A stretch of 64,000 nucleotides of DNA, from contig CALUYM010000001.1 in the NCBI GenBank assembly GCA_944325035.1, positions 186,001 through 250,000 on the forward strand. The letters run 5' to 3'. The position numbers were made by a program, and so were the translations under genes. Below, one piece after another: positions 53,519 through 63,531 of this stretch. Source of the DNA: an uncultured Anaeroplasmataceae bacterium (lineage in GTDB: Bacteria > Bacillota_I > Bacilli_A > Acholeplasmatales > Anaeroplasmataceae). A model generated the notes under the pieces. That model saw only the letters and a list, made by a program, of their open reading frames with translations, did not search any database and was not told the origin of the DNA. Positions within the stretch are counted from its first letter, which is position 1. Every line of letters begins with the position of its first letter.

Positions 53519-55801
53519 ATGTTTAGAAAAAATAAAAAATTAACCCCAAATTTAGATAGCGTTAAAGTTAAGGTAAAATTTGTTATTCCTCAAGTTTCAG
53601 AATCAACAGAGGGCTTAAAAACAGCCAAAGATGCCTTTAGAAAGAAAGAATTTGTATCATCTTTATACGGAACTGGAATTAAAGATGTAATATCTTATCA
53701 TGATAATGCTAAAGAAGGCATTGATGTAACTAAAGCTTATGATTCGTTTAGAAAAGAAGAAGATAGACGAATTACGGACGAAGAGCGTTTGAAAAAATAT
53801 GGAACGATGTTTCCAGAATTTCAACAAATTAATATTGAAACAGCTAAAGAAGTATATGGTAAGGCAATTACTATTAATAAGAAAAATGAAGTAGAAAAGA
53901 AAAAATCACCAGTAAGTTTTTCTTTTATTAAAGAAAAAGAAAATAGTATTCCAAATAATAATGAAGATAAAAACAATCATGAATCATTGAAATCAAGTAA
54001 TCCATTTTTTGATTATGTTGATACATCAAAACCAAAAGAAGATATAAATAATGATAATTTAGAGTTAAAGGGATTTAGTTTCGATTTTGATTCATTGATT
54101 ACAGATGACTCAAATCAAGATATTAAATCATTTGAACCAGTAATTGAAATCAATGAAACTGAAGATATTCAAATACCGACTGATAAACCGCAAGTATTTA
54201 GTAATATTGTAAAACGCTCAAAAGAAGAAATTGAGGAGATTTATAAAGCTAGTACGCACTTTGAGATAAAAGAAGATGCAATTAAAGAAGACAAAAATTC
54301 TAATAACCTAGTAGAGGAAACTCCTTTAAAACCTGCATGTTTTGATATTCCTAAAGTTGTAAATCCATTTGTGAACTATTTACTTCCGCCACTTGATCAT
54401 TTCACAAGAACGCCATTAGAAGAAACCTTAACTCCACAATGGGTATTGGATAAGCGTGATATTATTAATGAAACTCTACGTTCATTTGACTTATCTGGTG
54501 AAGTTACAAGCTTCACCGAAGGTCCAACTTTCACTCGATATGAGGTCTTACTTCAAAGTGGTGTCAATGTTAGAAAAATTGTAACTTTGACAGATACTTT
54601 CCAAGCAAATTTAGGAGTAAAAACAATTCGTATTCAAGCCCCAATTCCTGGTAAAAGAACCATTGGGATTGAAGTGCCAAATGAACAAACTAAGACTGTA
54701 TGGTTTGGTGATATTATCAGTGACGAATTTGTTCATGATCAAAACCCTTTAAATGTTGCACTTGGTAAGGATATCGATGGTAAAGTAATTACGACTGATA
54801 TCACAAAATGGCCACATGGGCTTGTAGCTGGGGCTACTAATTCAGGGAAATCTGTATGTATAAATACTATTTTAGTAAGCTTATTGCTAAAAAATAAACC
54901 AGACGAACTAAAATTAATTCTAGTTGATCCTAAGCAAGTTGAGCTTATTGCATACAACGATTTACCTCATCTTATTACCCCTGTTATTTCAGATGCCAAA
55001 ATGGCAAGTCATGCTTTAAAATGGACAGTTGAAGAGATGGAACGTCGTTATACTATGTTTGCGCATACAAGAGTAAGAAATATTAAAGATTATAATGATA
55101 AGACGAAAGAAGATCCAACATTACAAAAAATGTCTTATATTGTAGTGGTCATTGATGAATTAGCTGACTTGATGCAAGTTTGTGGTGCTGATGTTGAAGA
55201 ATCAATTCAAAGAATTACTCAAAAAGCTCGAGCAGCCGGTATTCATTTAATTGTAGCTACTCAACGGCCAACAGTTGATGTTGTAAAGGGTACGATTAAA
55301 GCTAATATCCCAACACGTCTTGCGTTTAGAGTATTTTCAAAAATGGATAGTTTAACAATTTTGGATGAAGATGGAGCTGATTCGTTACTTGGTAAAGGAG
55401 ATATGCTTTTAAAAGAAACTGATTTACCACTTCGTCTACAAGGTGCTTATATTCCAGATAAAGAGATTGACTTTGTGACTGATTTTATCAAGAAAGAGTC
55501 TACACCCGATTATATTTTTGATCATAGTGATTTAAAACAAAAATTTGAATCTGAACAATTTGGTGGTACTCAATCAAATAGTGAGTCTGCTGAAATGTTA
55601 TATCAATGTGCAAAATTTTGCATTGAAGAAAATAGTTGTTCAATCAATGCGATGCAACAAAACTTCAATTTAGGATTCAATCGTGCTTCGCGGATTGCTC
55701 AAGCATTAGAAGAAATGGGTATCGTTAGCGAAAAATTAAGTAAAAAAGGTCGTGAAGTACTTGTTACATTAGAACAATTAGATGAAATTTTTGAGCGATA
55801 A
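53519..55801 (+). CDS. FtsK/SpoIIIE-family DNA translocase without membrane helices (SftA-like)
   Basis: A 760-residue DNA pump. Residues 1-270 form a charged, low-complexity linker with no membrane segment, unlike FtsK or SpoIIIE, but like Bacillus SftA. The motor has FTRYEVLLQSGV, Walker A GATNSGKS (438-445), Walker B VVIDELADLM, then a C-terminal winged-helix gamma domain (AEMLYQCAKFCIEE and on). It should help clear chromosomes from the septum. The upstream membrane protein may supply the missing anchor. Confidence 0.92.
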   Translation: MFRKNKKLTPNLDSVKVKVKFVIPQVSESTEGLKTAKDAFRKKEFVSSLYGTGIKDVISYHDNAKEGIDVTKAYDSFRKEEDRRITDEERLKKYGTMFPEFQQINIETAKEVYGKAITINKKNEVEKKKSPVSFSFIKEKENSIPNNNEDKNNHESLKSSNPFFDYVDTSKPKEDINNDNLELKGFSFDFDSLITDDSNQDIKSFEPVIEINETEDIQIPTDKPQVFSNIVKRSKEEIEEIYKASTHFEIKEDAIKEDKNSNNLVEETPLKPACFDIPKVVNPFVNYLLPPLDHFTRTPLEETLTPQWVLDKRDIINETLRSFDLSGEVTSFTEGPTFTRYEVLLQSGVNVRKIVTLTDTFQANLGVKTIRIQAPIPGKRTIGIEVPNEQTKTVWFGDIISDEFVHDQNPLNVALGKDIDGKVITTDITKWPHGLVAGATNSGKSVCINTILVSLLLKNKPDELKLILVDPKQVELIAYNDLPHLITPVISDAKMASHALKWTVEEMERRYTMFAHTRVRNIKDYNDKTKEDPTLQKMSYIVVVIDELADLMQVCGADVEESIQRITQKARAAGIHLIVATQRPTVDVVKGTIKANIPTRLAFRVFSKMDSLTILDEDGADSLLGKGDMLLKETDLPLRLQGAYIPDKEIDFVTDFIKKESTPDYIFDHSDLKQKFESEQFGGTQSNSESAEMLYQCAKFCIEENSCSINAMQQNFNLGFNRASRIAQALEEMGIVSEKLSKKGREVLVTLEQLDEIFER

Positions 55802-55813
55802 GAAAGGATATTT

Positions 55814-56710
55814 ATGCATAAGAGTAAAAAGAAAGTCTTAGTTGAAAAAATTAAGAAAAAAGATGATGCTGCCCCTCAGTTAATTGAGACTTATCTTTTT
55901 TCTAATGCTTGTATTAAATTAGTTATAACCTATTTTATTTTAATATTATCATTTATTTTAGTTGAAGATATCAATAAATTATCATTCATATCACCAAAAA
56001 TATTTTTTACTTCGATGATAATTTTTATTTCTATTATGATATTTTTTCTTTCTTTTTTGGTCTATTTTAAGTTTGGAAGAAAAGAAAGTTTAAAGGAAAG
56101 ATTTATTGTTAAAATATTTGATATATATGACTTTTTAAGTTTTATTTTAATGACGATTAATGTATGCTTTTTTATTATTCTATTTATTTTAACACCTACA
56201 GTCATTGATGGAAATAGTATGAAAAATTCATATTATGATGGAGATAGAGTCTTAGTATGGCATCTAGGCTATACTCCTAAAATCGATGATGCTGTGATAA
56301 TAGATGTTGCAAGTGGGAATTATCCCCAAATATCTAATTTTCATAACGAAAAGTTTTTTATTAAAAGAGTTATTGCAACATCAGGAGATAAAGTTGAAAA
56401 TACGGGCTTTACTTATTCTAAAACAGCGTATCTTAAAATTAATGGAAAAATCTTAAATGATACATGGTATACACAAGAAGAATTTCAAACAATGACAACT
56501 TATGAAAAAACTAATGCATCAATTTTAGATGAAAATAGTTGTATAAAAAAAGGATATTCTATTGTTATAGGGGATAATCGGTCTAATTCTTATGATTCAC
56601 GTTATATTGGGGCTGTATTAGATAGTGATATTCAAGGAAAAGTCGTATTTATTTTTTTTAGTAAAAATGGAAATTTCGGTTTTCCTAAGGAAAATATAAA
56701 AATTAATTAA
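55814..56710 (+). CDS. lepB: Signal peptidase I with extra N-terminal membrane helices
   Basis: A 298-residue type I signal peptidase that cuts signal peptides from exported proteins. Catalytic Ser135 in DGNSMKNSYYDGDRVLV and Lys184 in FFIKRVIATSGD; box E GDNRSNSYDSRYIG. Instead of the usual single helix there are about three hydrophobic segments (roughly 30-48, 60-85, 105-130) before the catalytic domain. GAAAGGAT precedes the start. Confidence 0.92.
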   Translation: MHKSKKKVLVEKIKKKDDAAPQLIETYLFSNACIKLVITYFILILSFILVEDINKLSFISPKIFFTSMIIFISIMIFFLSFLVYFKFGRKESLKERFIVKIFDIYDFLSFILMTINVCFFIILFILTPTVIDGNSMKNSYYDGDRVLVWHLGYTPKIDDAVIIDVASGNYPQISNFHNEKFFIKRVIATSGDKVENTGFTYSKTAYLKINGKILNDTWYTQEEFQTMTTYEKTNASILDENSCIKKGYSIVIGDNRSNSYDSRYIGAVLDSDIQGKVVFIFFSKNGNFGFPKENIKIN

Positions 56711-56728
56711 ATGTAAGGAGTGATTGCT

Positions 56729-57589
56729 ATGCCAATTCAGTGGTATCCTGGGCATATGGCGAAAGCAAAAAGGGAGATTACAGAAGTATTGCATCTAGTC
56801 GATATTGTCTTAGAAATTAGAGATGCTAGAATTCCTATTTCTTCGAAAAATCCGATGATTGATGAAATTTTAAAGAATAAACCACGCTTAATTCTATTGA
56901 ATAAAGCTACATTAGCTGATAAGAATGATACAAAACGTTGGATGAATTTTTTAACAAAAGATAATGTATTTGCATTGGATATTGATAGTATAAGCGGCTA
57001 TAATATGAATAAAATTCAACCAATGATAAAAGAAATATTAAAAGATAAATTAGATGCTTTAAAAGAAAAAGGTCTAGTTAATAAGTCACTTCGAGCATTA
57101 GTCGTTGGTATTCCTAATGTTGGTAAATCTACATTTATTAATGCAATGGCTAAAAGAAAAGTGGCTAAAACAGGTGATAAGCCTGGTGTAACTAAAAATC
57201 AGTCATGGTTAAAAATAACTGATACTTTACAATTTCTAGATACTCCTGGTATTTTATGGCCAAAGTTTGAATCGCAAGAAGTCGGAATTAAACTATCAAT
57301 TTGTGGTTCGATTAAAGATGAAATTGTTGATTTAAGTCTAGTTGCATTGGAGGCTTTAAAATATATTTATTTATATTATCCTGATTTTTTAGTTCAAAGA
57401 TATAATGTAAATAAAGATGACTTATATTTAGATGAGAATGAGTCAGCTTTACCAATTGCAATATCGATTGCTAAAAAAAGAGGTTGTTTGTTAAAGAAAA
57501 ATGAGTATGATTTTGATCGAGTATTTACATTAGTGATGAATGATATTAGAAATAATCGGATTGGAGCGATGACTTTTGAAAAAGTTTGA
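56729..57589 (+). CDS. rbgA: Ribosome biogenesis GTPase RbgA (YlqF)
   Basis: A 286-residue circularly permuted GTPase for late 50S assembly. The motif order is G4 LLNKAT, G1 [10 protein letters not shown]3 DTPG, as expected. [13 protein letters not shown] is the classical N-terminus, so the ATG at 56729 (AAGGAGTGAT upstream) is chosen over GTG 56720. Its last 14 bases overlap rnhB. Confidence 0.96.
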   Translation: MPIQWYPGHMAKAKREITEVLHLVDIVLEIRDARIPISSKNPMIDEILKNKPRLILLNKATLADKNDTKRWMNFLTKDNVFALDIDSISGYNMNKIQPMIKEILKDKLDALKEKGLVNKSLRALVVGIPNVGKSTFINAMAKRKVAKTGDKPGVTKNQSWLKITDTLQFLDTPGILWPKFESQEVGIKLSICGSIKDEIVDLSLVALEALKYIYLYYPDFLVQRYNVNKDDLYLDENESALPIAISIAKKRGCLLKKNEYDFDRVFTLVMNDIRNNRIGAMTFEKV

Positions 57590-58235
57590 TGACGTTAATC
57601 TCTACCAATATGAAGAAGAATTAGAAGATAGTGGAATTAAGTATATAGCAGGTGTTGATGAAGTGGGACGCGGGCCACTAGCTGGTCCTGTAGTTGTAGC
57701 AGCTGTAATTATGCCAATCGATTTTCGATTAAAAGGGATTAATGATTCTAAGAAGTTGAGCGAAAAAAAGCGAAATGAACTTTATAAAACTATTAATCAT
57801 GAAGCTCTTGCAATAAGTGTAGCTTTTGTAGATGAAAAAACTATAGATGAAATTAATATCTATGAAGCCACAAAAAAAGGCATGTTAGAAGCTGTTGAAA
57901 AATTAAAAATAAAACCAGAACATGTTTTAATCGATGCAATGCCTTTAAATGAATTATCAATTCCTCACACATCTATTATTCATGGTGATGCTTTATCTGC
58001 TTCAATTGGTGCAGCTTCTGTTATTGCTAAAGTAACTCGTGATACATTCATGGAGAAAATGGATTTTAAATATCCGAATTATGGCTTTAAAAATCATAAA
58101 GGATATTGCACTAAAGAGCACTTAGAGGCTTTAGAAAAATATGGTCCTTGTGAAATTCATCGAAAAAGTTTTAGTCCCGTTGCTAAGTATTATACGAAAC
58201 AATTACAAATTGATTTTGATAATTTAGATAATTAG
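57576..58235 (+). CDS. rnhB: Ribonuclease HII
   Basis: A 219-residue enzyme that cuts RNA in DNA hybrids and removes single ribonucleotides. [16 protein letters not shown] carries the first acidic residues; DAMPL and the conserved [14 protein letters not shown] follow. TTG start inside rbgA, with GGAG upstream. The dprA gene often found between rnhB and topA is missing. Confidence 0.95.
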   Translation: MKKFDDVNLYQYEEELEDSGIKYIAGVDEVGRGPLAGPVVVAAVIMPIDFRLKGINDSKKLSEKKRNELYKTINHEALAISVAFVDEKTIDEINIYEATKKGMLEAVEKLKIKPEHVLIDAMPLNELSIPHTSIIHGDALSASIGAASVIAKVTRDTFMEKMDFKYPNYGFKNHKGYCTKEHLEALEKYGPCEIHRKSFSPVAKYYTKQLQIDFDNLDN

Positions 58236-58260
58236 AAAGACAATAACAATTTGTCTTTTT
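58236..58260 (+). terminator. Terminator of rnhB
   Basis: Stem AAAGACAA / TTGTCTTT and T run. The remaining 58261-58432 is an AT-rich leader of topA, with no RNA family recognised. Confidence 0.8.
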
Positions 58261-58432
58261 ATTTTGAATTTTTTACTTTTTTGTAAATAAATAATTGTAT
58301 TATTAATTATAATATAATTAAAGGGAAAAACTGCCTTCTATGAGAAAATAATTGAGTTGACAAGGTGTAGTCAGTAGTTTAATATTAATGTACAATTAAT
58401 CAAAGATGGCATCAGGAAAGGAAAGATGAAAA

Positions 58433-60709
58433 ATGAAGAATGTAATAATCGTTGAATCACCTTCAAAATCAAAGACAATTGAATCATATATGGGAAGTGA
58501 TTATAAAGTTGTTTCAAGCTTAGGTCATATTAGAGATTTAGCAACTTCTGGTAAAGATGGATTAGGAATTGATATTGAACATAATTTCAAACCTGATTAT
58601 ACTATTATAAAGGGAAAAACAAAATTAGTAAGTGAACTAAAAAAAATATGTAAGGGTGCTAAAGTTTATCTTGCTACCGACCCTGACCGTGAAGGAGAGG
58701 CTATTTCTTATCATTTAAAAGAAGTCTTAGGATTAAGTGATGATGAATATGAGCGTGTAGTTTTTCATGAAATAACAAAGCCTGCAATCAAGGAAGCATT
58801 TAAGGAACCAAGAAAAATTGACTACAATTTAGTATCAAGTCAGGAAACTAGAAGAATGTTAGACCGAATTATAGGTTTTAAATTATCAAAACTTTTACAA
58901 AAGAAAATTAAATCTAAATCTGCTGGTCGTGTTCAGTCAGTTGCTTTAAAACTAATTTGTGATTTAGAAACAGAAATTGAAAGTTTCATCTCAACTCCTT
59001 ATTATGAGCTAGAGGCCTTATTTGAGAATTTTAAACTGGATTTACAAAGTTATAAAGGTAATAAAGAAAGAATTTTAACTCGTGAACTGGCTAATGAGAT
59101 TAAAGATTCTTTATTAAAAGAGTTTACAGTTTCGAATGTCGAAGCGAAAATACAATCTCGTCAAAGTAAACCAGCATATACAACCTCAACTTTGCAACAA
59201 GATGCTTCAAATAAATTAAATTATAATTCAACTAAAACTATGCGTATTGCACAAAGTTTATATGAAGGTAAAGAAATTGGGAATGAACATATCGGTTTAA
59301 TTACATATATGCGTACTGACTCAACTCGTCTGTCTGATGTATTTGTTAAAGAGGCTAATGAATTTATTAACGACTCTTTTGGCTCAGATTACGTTGGGAC
59401 TACTCATATTAAAGAACAAAAACTTGCCCAAGATGCGCATGAAGCCATTCGAGTTACTTCGATTTATCGTCGTCCAGAGGATGTTAAAGATTATTTAAGT
59501 TTGGAAGAATATAAACTTTATGATTTAATTTATAAACGTACATTAGCTTCATTAATGTCTAATGCTAAATTCAGCAGAAAAACAGTTTTATTTAGAAATA
59601 ATGAAACAGTTTGGAAAACAACAGGTCAAACTTTATTATTTGATGGGTATTTAAAAGTTTATGGTAAAGAAGAGGATGATTTAAATAAGACTTTACTCAA
59701 TTTTAAAGAAGCAGAAAAGTATGAAGCTAATGATGTTTTAATCAACGAATTATTCACTAAACCTAAAACTAGATATACAGAATCAAGCTTAATTAAAGAT
59801 ATGGATGAACTGGGAATTGGGCGACCTTCTACTTATGCTCAAACTATGCAAGTTTTAAAGGAAAGAGAATATGTTACTTTAGATAAAAAATATTTAGTCC
59901 CAACAGAACAAGGAAGATTAACATCCAAAGCTCTTGATTCATATTTTAGCCCAATTATTAATGTAAAATATACGGCTCAAATGGAAGAAGATTTAGATAA
60001 AATCTCAAAAGGTGAAGAAGACAGTTTGACAGAATTACATGAATTTTATGATGAGTTTATGCCTTTATATGACAATGCAATAAAAAACATGGAAGCTACT
60101 AAACCTGTTTTAACTGATGAGATTTGTCCTGAATGTGGAGCTCATTTAGCAGTTCGTAAATCTAAATATGGAGAATTTTTGGCTTGTTCAAATTATCCTA
60201 AATGTAAGTATATAAAACAAGATGAAAGTATTGATTTGTCACAAGACAACGTTGATACTGGTGTAACTTGTCCTAAATGTAAAAAAGAACATTTGATTAG
60301 TCATGTTGTAAAAGTAGGTCCTAATAAAGGTAGTCTTTATTATGCATGTAATAATTATCCCAAATGTAAAACTACTTTTTCAGATATTCCAACTTTAAAC
60401 ACTTGTCCTAAGTGTGGAGAAATGATGCTAAAAGATAAAGATGGTAATTTGTATTGTTCTAAGCATTGCGAAAATCAAACAAATATTACTTGTCCTGTTT
60501 GCAATAAGGGTCATATTGTAAAACGTATTGCAACTCGAGGGAAGAATAAAGGAAATGTTTTCTTTGCATGCGGTAATTTTCCAAAGTGTAAGACTATTTT
60601 TAATGATGAGCCATTAGCTGAAAAATGTCCAATTTGTGGTTCGAATTTATTCAAAGATAAAGATGGTAATAAATATTGTTTAAATAAAGAGTGTGGATAT
60701 AAAGAGTAA
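58433..60709 (+). CDS. topA: DNA topoisomerase I with five zinc ribbons
   Basis: A 758-residue type IA topoisomerase that relaxes negative supercoils. The toprim domain has TDPDREGEAISYH; the catalytic Tyr is about residue 292 in YMRTDSTRL. The tail (from about 563) holds five C4-type elements: CPECG, CPKCKKEH, CPKCGEMM, CPVCNKGH and CPICGSN. The last four look like two copies of a long plus short ribbon pair. Start at ATG 58433 with GGAAAGG upstream. Confidence 0.96.
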   Translation: MKNVIIVESPSKSKTIESYMGSDYKVVSSLGHIRDLATSGKDGLGIDIEHNFKPDYTIIKGKTKLVSELKKICKGAKVYLATDPDREGEAISYHLKEVLGLSDDEYERVVFHEITKPAIKEAFKEPRKIDYNLVSSQETRRMLDRIIGFKLSKLLQKKIKSKSAGRVQSVALKLICDLETEIESFISTPYYELEALFENFKLDLQSYKGNKERILTRELANEIKDSLLKEFTVSNVEAKIQSRQSKPAYTTSTLQQDASNKLNYNSTKTMRIAQSLYEGKEIGNEHIGLITYMRTDSTRLSDVFVKEANEFINDSFGSDYVGTTHIKEQKLAQDAHEAIRVTSIYRRPEDVKDYLSLEEYKLYDLIYKRTLASLMSNAKFSRKTVLFRNNETVWKTTGQTLLFDGYLKVYGKEEDDLNKTLLNFKEAEKYEANDVLINELFTKPKTRYTESSLIKDMDELGIGRPSTYAQTMQVLKEREYVTLDKKYLVPTEQGRLTSKALDSYFSPIINVKYTAQMEEDLDKISKGEEDSLTELHEFYDEFMPLYDNAIKNMEATKPVLTDEICPECGAHLAVRKSKYGEFLACSNYPKCKYIKQDESIDLSQDNVDTGVTCPKCKKEHLISHVVKVGPNKGSLYYACNNYPKCKTTFSDIPTLNTCPKCGEMMLKDKDGNLYCSKHCENQTNITCPVCNKGHIVKRIATRGKNKGNVFFACGNFPKCKTIFNDEPLAEKCPICGSNLFKDKDGNKYCLNKECGYKE

Positions 60710-60757
60710 GGCATTTTGCTTTACTCTTTACACTAAATAGAGGGTTTTCCCTTTTTC

Positions 60758-60786
60758 TTGAAATTGACTATTAAAAATGATATAAT
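60758..60786 (+). promoter_or_regulatory. Promoter of ftsY-ylxM-ffh
   Basis: TTGAAA (60758-60763) and TATAAT (60781-60786), 17-base spacer. A short hairpin with CCC/GGG and T run (about 60740-60757) ends topA transcription just before. Confidence 0.75.
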
Positions 60787-60813
60787 TTTTTTAGTATGAC
60801 AGGAGTTGATTAG

Positions 60814-61779
60814 ATGGCTTTTTTTGGCTTATTTAAATCGAAAAAAGATAAAGAAAAAAGTAAGAAATTCAAGCTAGGTCTTCATAAAACACGTGAAGGG
60901 GCTTTTAAAACTTTAAAGGAAATTCTTAATGAGAATACTAAGATTAATGATGATTTGTTCGATCAATTAGAAGAAATTTTCATAGCTGCTGATATTGGTG
61001 TTGATACAGTTATAAAGTTTATTGAAGATTTAAAAGATGAAGTTAATCATAAGAAAATTACTGATCCAATTTTACTTCAAGAAATGATTATGGATAAAAT
61101 GTTTGAGATCTATCTAAAAGGTGAAATTGTTAATGCAAATCTAAATCTTCATGATGGATTAAACGTTTTATTGTTTGTCGGCGTAAATGGTGTTGGAAAA
61201 ACTACCTCAATTGCAAAAATCGCTTCTAAATTAAAATCAGAAGGAAAGAAAGTGTTACTTGCTGCAGGTGATACATTTAGAGCAGGTGCAATTGAACAAT
61301 TAACAGAATGGTCACGACGAATTGGTGTAGAAATAGTAACAAAACCAGCTGGTTCTGATCCATCTAGTGTTATTTTTGATGCGATTAAGAAAGCTCAGGC
61401 TGAAAACTATGATGTTTTACTTTGTGATACTGCAGGTCGTTTACAAAATAAAGTTAATTTGATGAATGAATTAGCTAAAATTAAGCGAGTTATTGAAAAG
61501 GAAGCTCCGGGCGAACCAACTGAAACACTATTAGTGATTGATGCTACAACGGGACAAAATGGAATGGTTCAAGCAAAAGCATTTAGCGAATGTACTAGCG
61601 TATCAGGTATTATTTTAACTAAACTTGATGGTACTGCTAAGGGTGGTATAGTACTTGCCATTCGAAATGAAATGGGAATTCCAATTAAGTTTGTTGGTCT
61701 TGGTGAAAAAGTTGATGACTTAGAAATATTTGATATTGAAAATTACTTATACGGTCTATTTGCCGATTTCTTTAACTAA
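60814..61779 (+). CDS. ftsY: Signal recognition particle receptor FtsY
   Basis: A 321-residue SRP receptor GTPase. N domain about 20-100, G1 GVNGVGKTTSIAKIA, G3 DTAGRL, G4/G5 TKLDGTAKGG. The acidic A domain of Gram-negative FtsY is absent, as usual here; the lysine-rich start may bind lipid. One base overlap with ylxM. Confidence 0.96.
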   Translation: MAFFGLFKSKKDKEKSKKFKLGLHKTREGAFKTLKEILNENTKINDDLFDQLEEIFIAADIGVDTVIKFIEDLKDEVNHKKITDPILLQEMIMDKMFEIYLKGEIVNANLNLHDGLNVLLFVGVNGVGKTTSIAKIASKLKSEGKKVLLAAGDTFRAGAIEQLTEWSRRIGVEIVTKPAGSDPSSVIFDAIKKAQAENYDVLLCDTAGRLQNKVNLMNELAKIKRVIEKEAPGEPTETLLVIDATTGQNGMVQAKAFSECTSVSGIILTKLDGTAKGGIVLAIRNEMGIPIKFVGLGEKVDDLEIFDIENYLYGLFADFFN

Positions 61780-62087
61780 TGATAGAACTTGATAAACGTG
61801 AAGAGATAATCAAATTGTTTGATACATACTCATCACTATTAACCGATAAACAAAAAATGTACTTTGAGGCTTATTACTATGATGATTTTTCATTGTCAGA
61901 AATTGCTCAAAATTATGGTGTGAGTCGCAATGCAGTTTTTGATCAAATTAAAAAAACTGTTTCAATATTAAATAAGTATGAAAATAATATTCACCAAGTT
62001 AAGCATCTTTTTATGTTAGAAGAGTGTTTAAAACTTGATAATATCGACCAAATAAAAGAACTAATTTCAAAAATAATTGAGGAGTGA
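61779..62087 (+). CDS. ylxM: YlxM, UPF0122 helix-turn-helix protein
   Basis: A 102-residue sigma-70 region-4-like helix-turn-helix protein (SLSEIAQNYGVSRNAVFDQI). It is known to aid SRP function in streptococci and lies in the expected place between ftsY and ffh. Starts on the ftsY stop. Confidence 0.93.
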   Translation: MIELDKREEIIKLFDTYSSLLTDKQKMYFEAYYYDDFSLSEIAQNYGVSRNAVFDQIKKTVSILNKYENNIHQVKHLFMLEECLKLDNIDQIKELISKIIEE

Positions 62088-62091
62088 TTGT

Positions 62092-63513
62092 ATGGCATTT
62101 GATTCTTTATCAAGCCGTTTACAAATGGCATTACGCCGTGTTACAGGTAAGGGCAAATTAAATGAATCTGATATCGATGATATGTTAAAGGAAGTTCGTC
62201 TTTCTTTACTAGAAGCCGATGTAAATTTTAAAGTTGTAAAAGATTTTTTAAATCGCATTAAGCAAGAAGCATACGGCGAAAAGATAATGAAAGGTCTTAA
62301 TCCAGGCCAACAAGTTGTCAAAATTGTTAGAGAAGAACTAAAAAATACATTAGGTAGTGAAACTGTTGAACTTAATTTAAAGCCACAAGGTAAACCTACT
62401 GTGATTATGATGGCAGGGTTACAAGGTGCAGGTAAAACAACGGCAGTAGGAAAAATGGCTGTTTATTATCGTAAAAAATTTAATAAAAAGCCGTTCTTAA
62501 TCGCTGCTGATATTTACCGTCCTGCTGCAATTGATCAATTAGTTACAATTGGTAAACAAATTGGTGTTCCTGTTTTTGAGATGGGAACTAAAGTTAAGGC
62601 TGAAAAAATCGTTAAAGAAGGTTTGAAAGAAGCACAAAATCAAGGCGCTGATTTTATCATTATCGATACAGCTGGTCGTTTACATATTAATGAAGAATTA
62701 ATGGAGGAATTAGTTAATGTTAAATCAGAAGCTAATCCTGATGAAATTTTATTAACAGTTGATGCGATGACTGGTCAAGACGCTGTTAATGTTGCACTAT
62801 CTTTCCATGAAAAGTTAAATGTTACAGGTATTATTTTAACTAAGATGGATGGTGACACACGTGGTGGTGCTGCCTTATCAATTAAGACTATGACTGGTGT
62901 ACCTATTAAATTAATGTCAACTGGTGAAAAATTAGATCAAATCGAAATTTTTTATCCTGATCGCTTGGCAGATAGAATTCTTGGAATGGGTGATGTTTTA
63001 TCACTAATTGATACAGTTACTGAAAATGTCGATGAAGATGAAATGATGGATATGGCTGAAAAGCTTATGTCTAACAAATTTAACTACAATGACTTATTAA
63101 AACAATTAAAAATGTTTAAGCGCATGGGTTCAATTTCTAAGATTTTAGGATTCTTACCTGGATTAGGCAAAATTAAAGATGCTATGAAGAATGTAGATGG
63201 AACTAAAGAATTTGAGCGTATCGAAGTTATTATTGGCTCTATGACTGAAGAAGAACGACGCAATCCACAATTGATTAATCAAAGTGCTACAAGACGTAGT
63301 CGTATTGCTAAGGGTAGTGGAACTAGCGTTACAGAAGTGAATAGATTAAGAGATATGCTTGAACAACAAATAAAAACAATGAAAAAAATGTCTACAATGA
63401 GTGAAACCGATATGATGCGCATGAGCCAACAAATTCAAAATGGACAAATGCCAAACCAAATGGGTCGTCAAAGACAAGGTAAGGGTAAGGGAAAAGGAAA
63501 CTTTAGATTTTAA
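62092..63513 (+). CDS. ffh: Signal recognition particle protein Ffh
   Basis: A 473-residue SRP54. NG domain with G1 GLQGAGKTT and G3 DTAGRL; methionine-rich M domain from about 320 to the end (MGSISKILGFLPGLGKI, KKMSTMSETDMMRM) that binds SRP RNA and signal peptides. ATG at 62092 with GAGGAGTGAT. No SRP RNA gene is seen in the window. Confidence 0.97.
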   Translation: MAFDSLSSRLQMALRRVTGKGKLNESDIDDMLKEVRLSLLEADVNFKVVKDFLNRIKQEAYGEKIMKGLNPGQQVVKIVREELKNTLGSETVELNLKPQGKPTVIMMAGLQGAGKTTAVGKMAVYYRKKFNKKPFLIAADIYRPAAIDQLVTIGKQIGVPVFEMGTKVKAEKIVKEGLKEAQNQGADFIIIDTAGRLHINEELMEELVNVKSEANPDEILLTVDAMTGQDAVNVALSFHEKLNVTGIILTKMDGDTRGGAALSIKTMTGVPIKLMSTGEKLDQIEIFYPDRLADRILGMGDVLSLIDTVTENVDEDEMMDMAEKLMSNKFNYNDLLKQLKMFKRMGSISKILGFLPGLGKIKDAMKNVDGTKEFERIEVIIGSMTEEERRNPQLINQSATRRSRIAKGSGTSVTEVNRLRDMLEQQIKTMKKMSTMSETDMMRMSQQIQNGQMPNQMGRQRQGKGKGKGNFRF

Positions 63514-63531
63514 TATTAAGGAGGGATTTTA

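Noticed and set aside
58311-58432. Structured RNA leader before topA
   Set aside because: Some short complementary segments (AACTGCC and GTAGTCAGTAG area) but no conserved RNA pattern could be supported.
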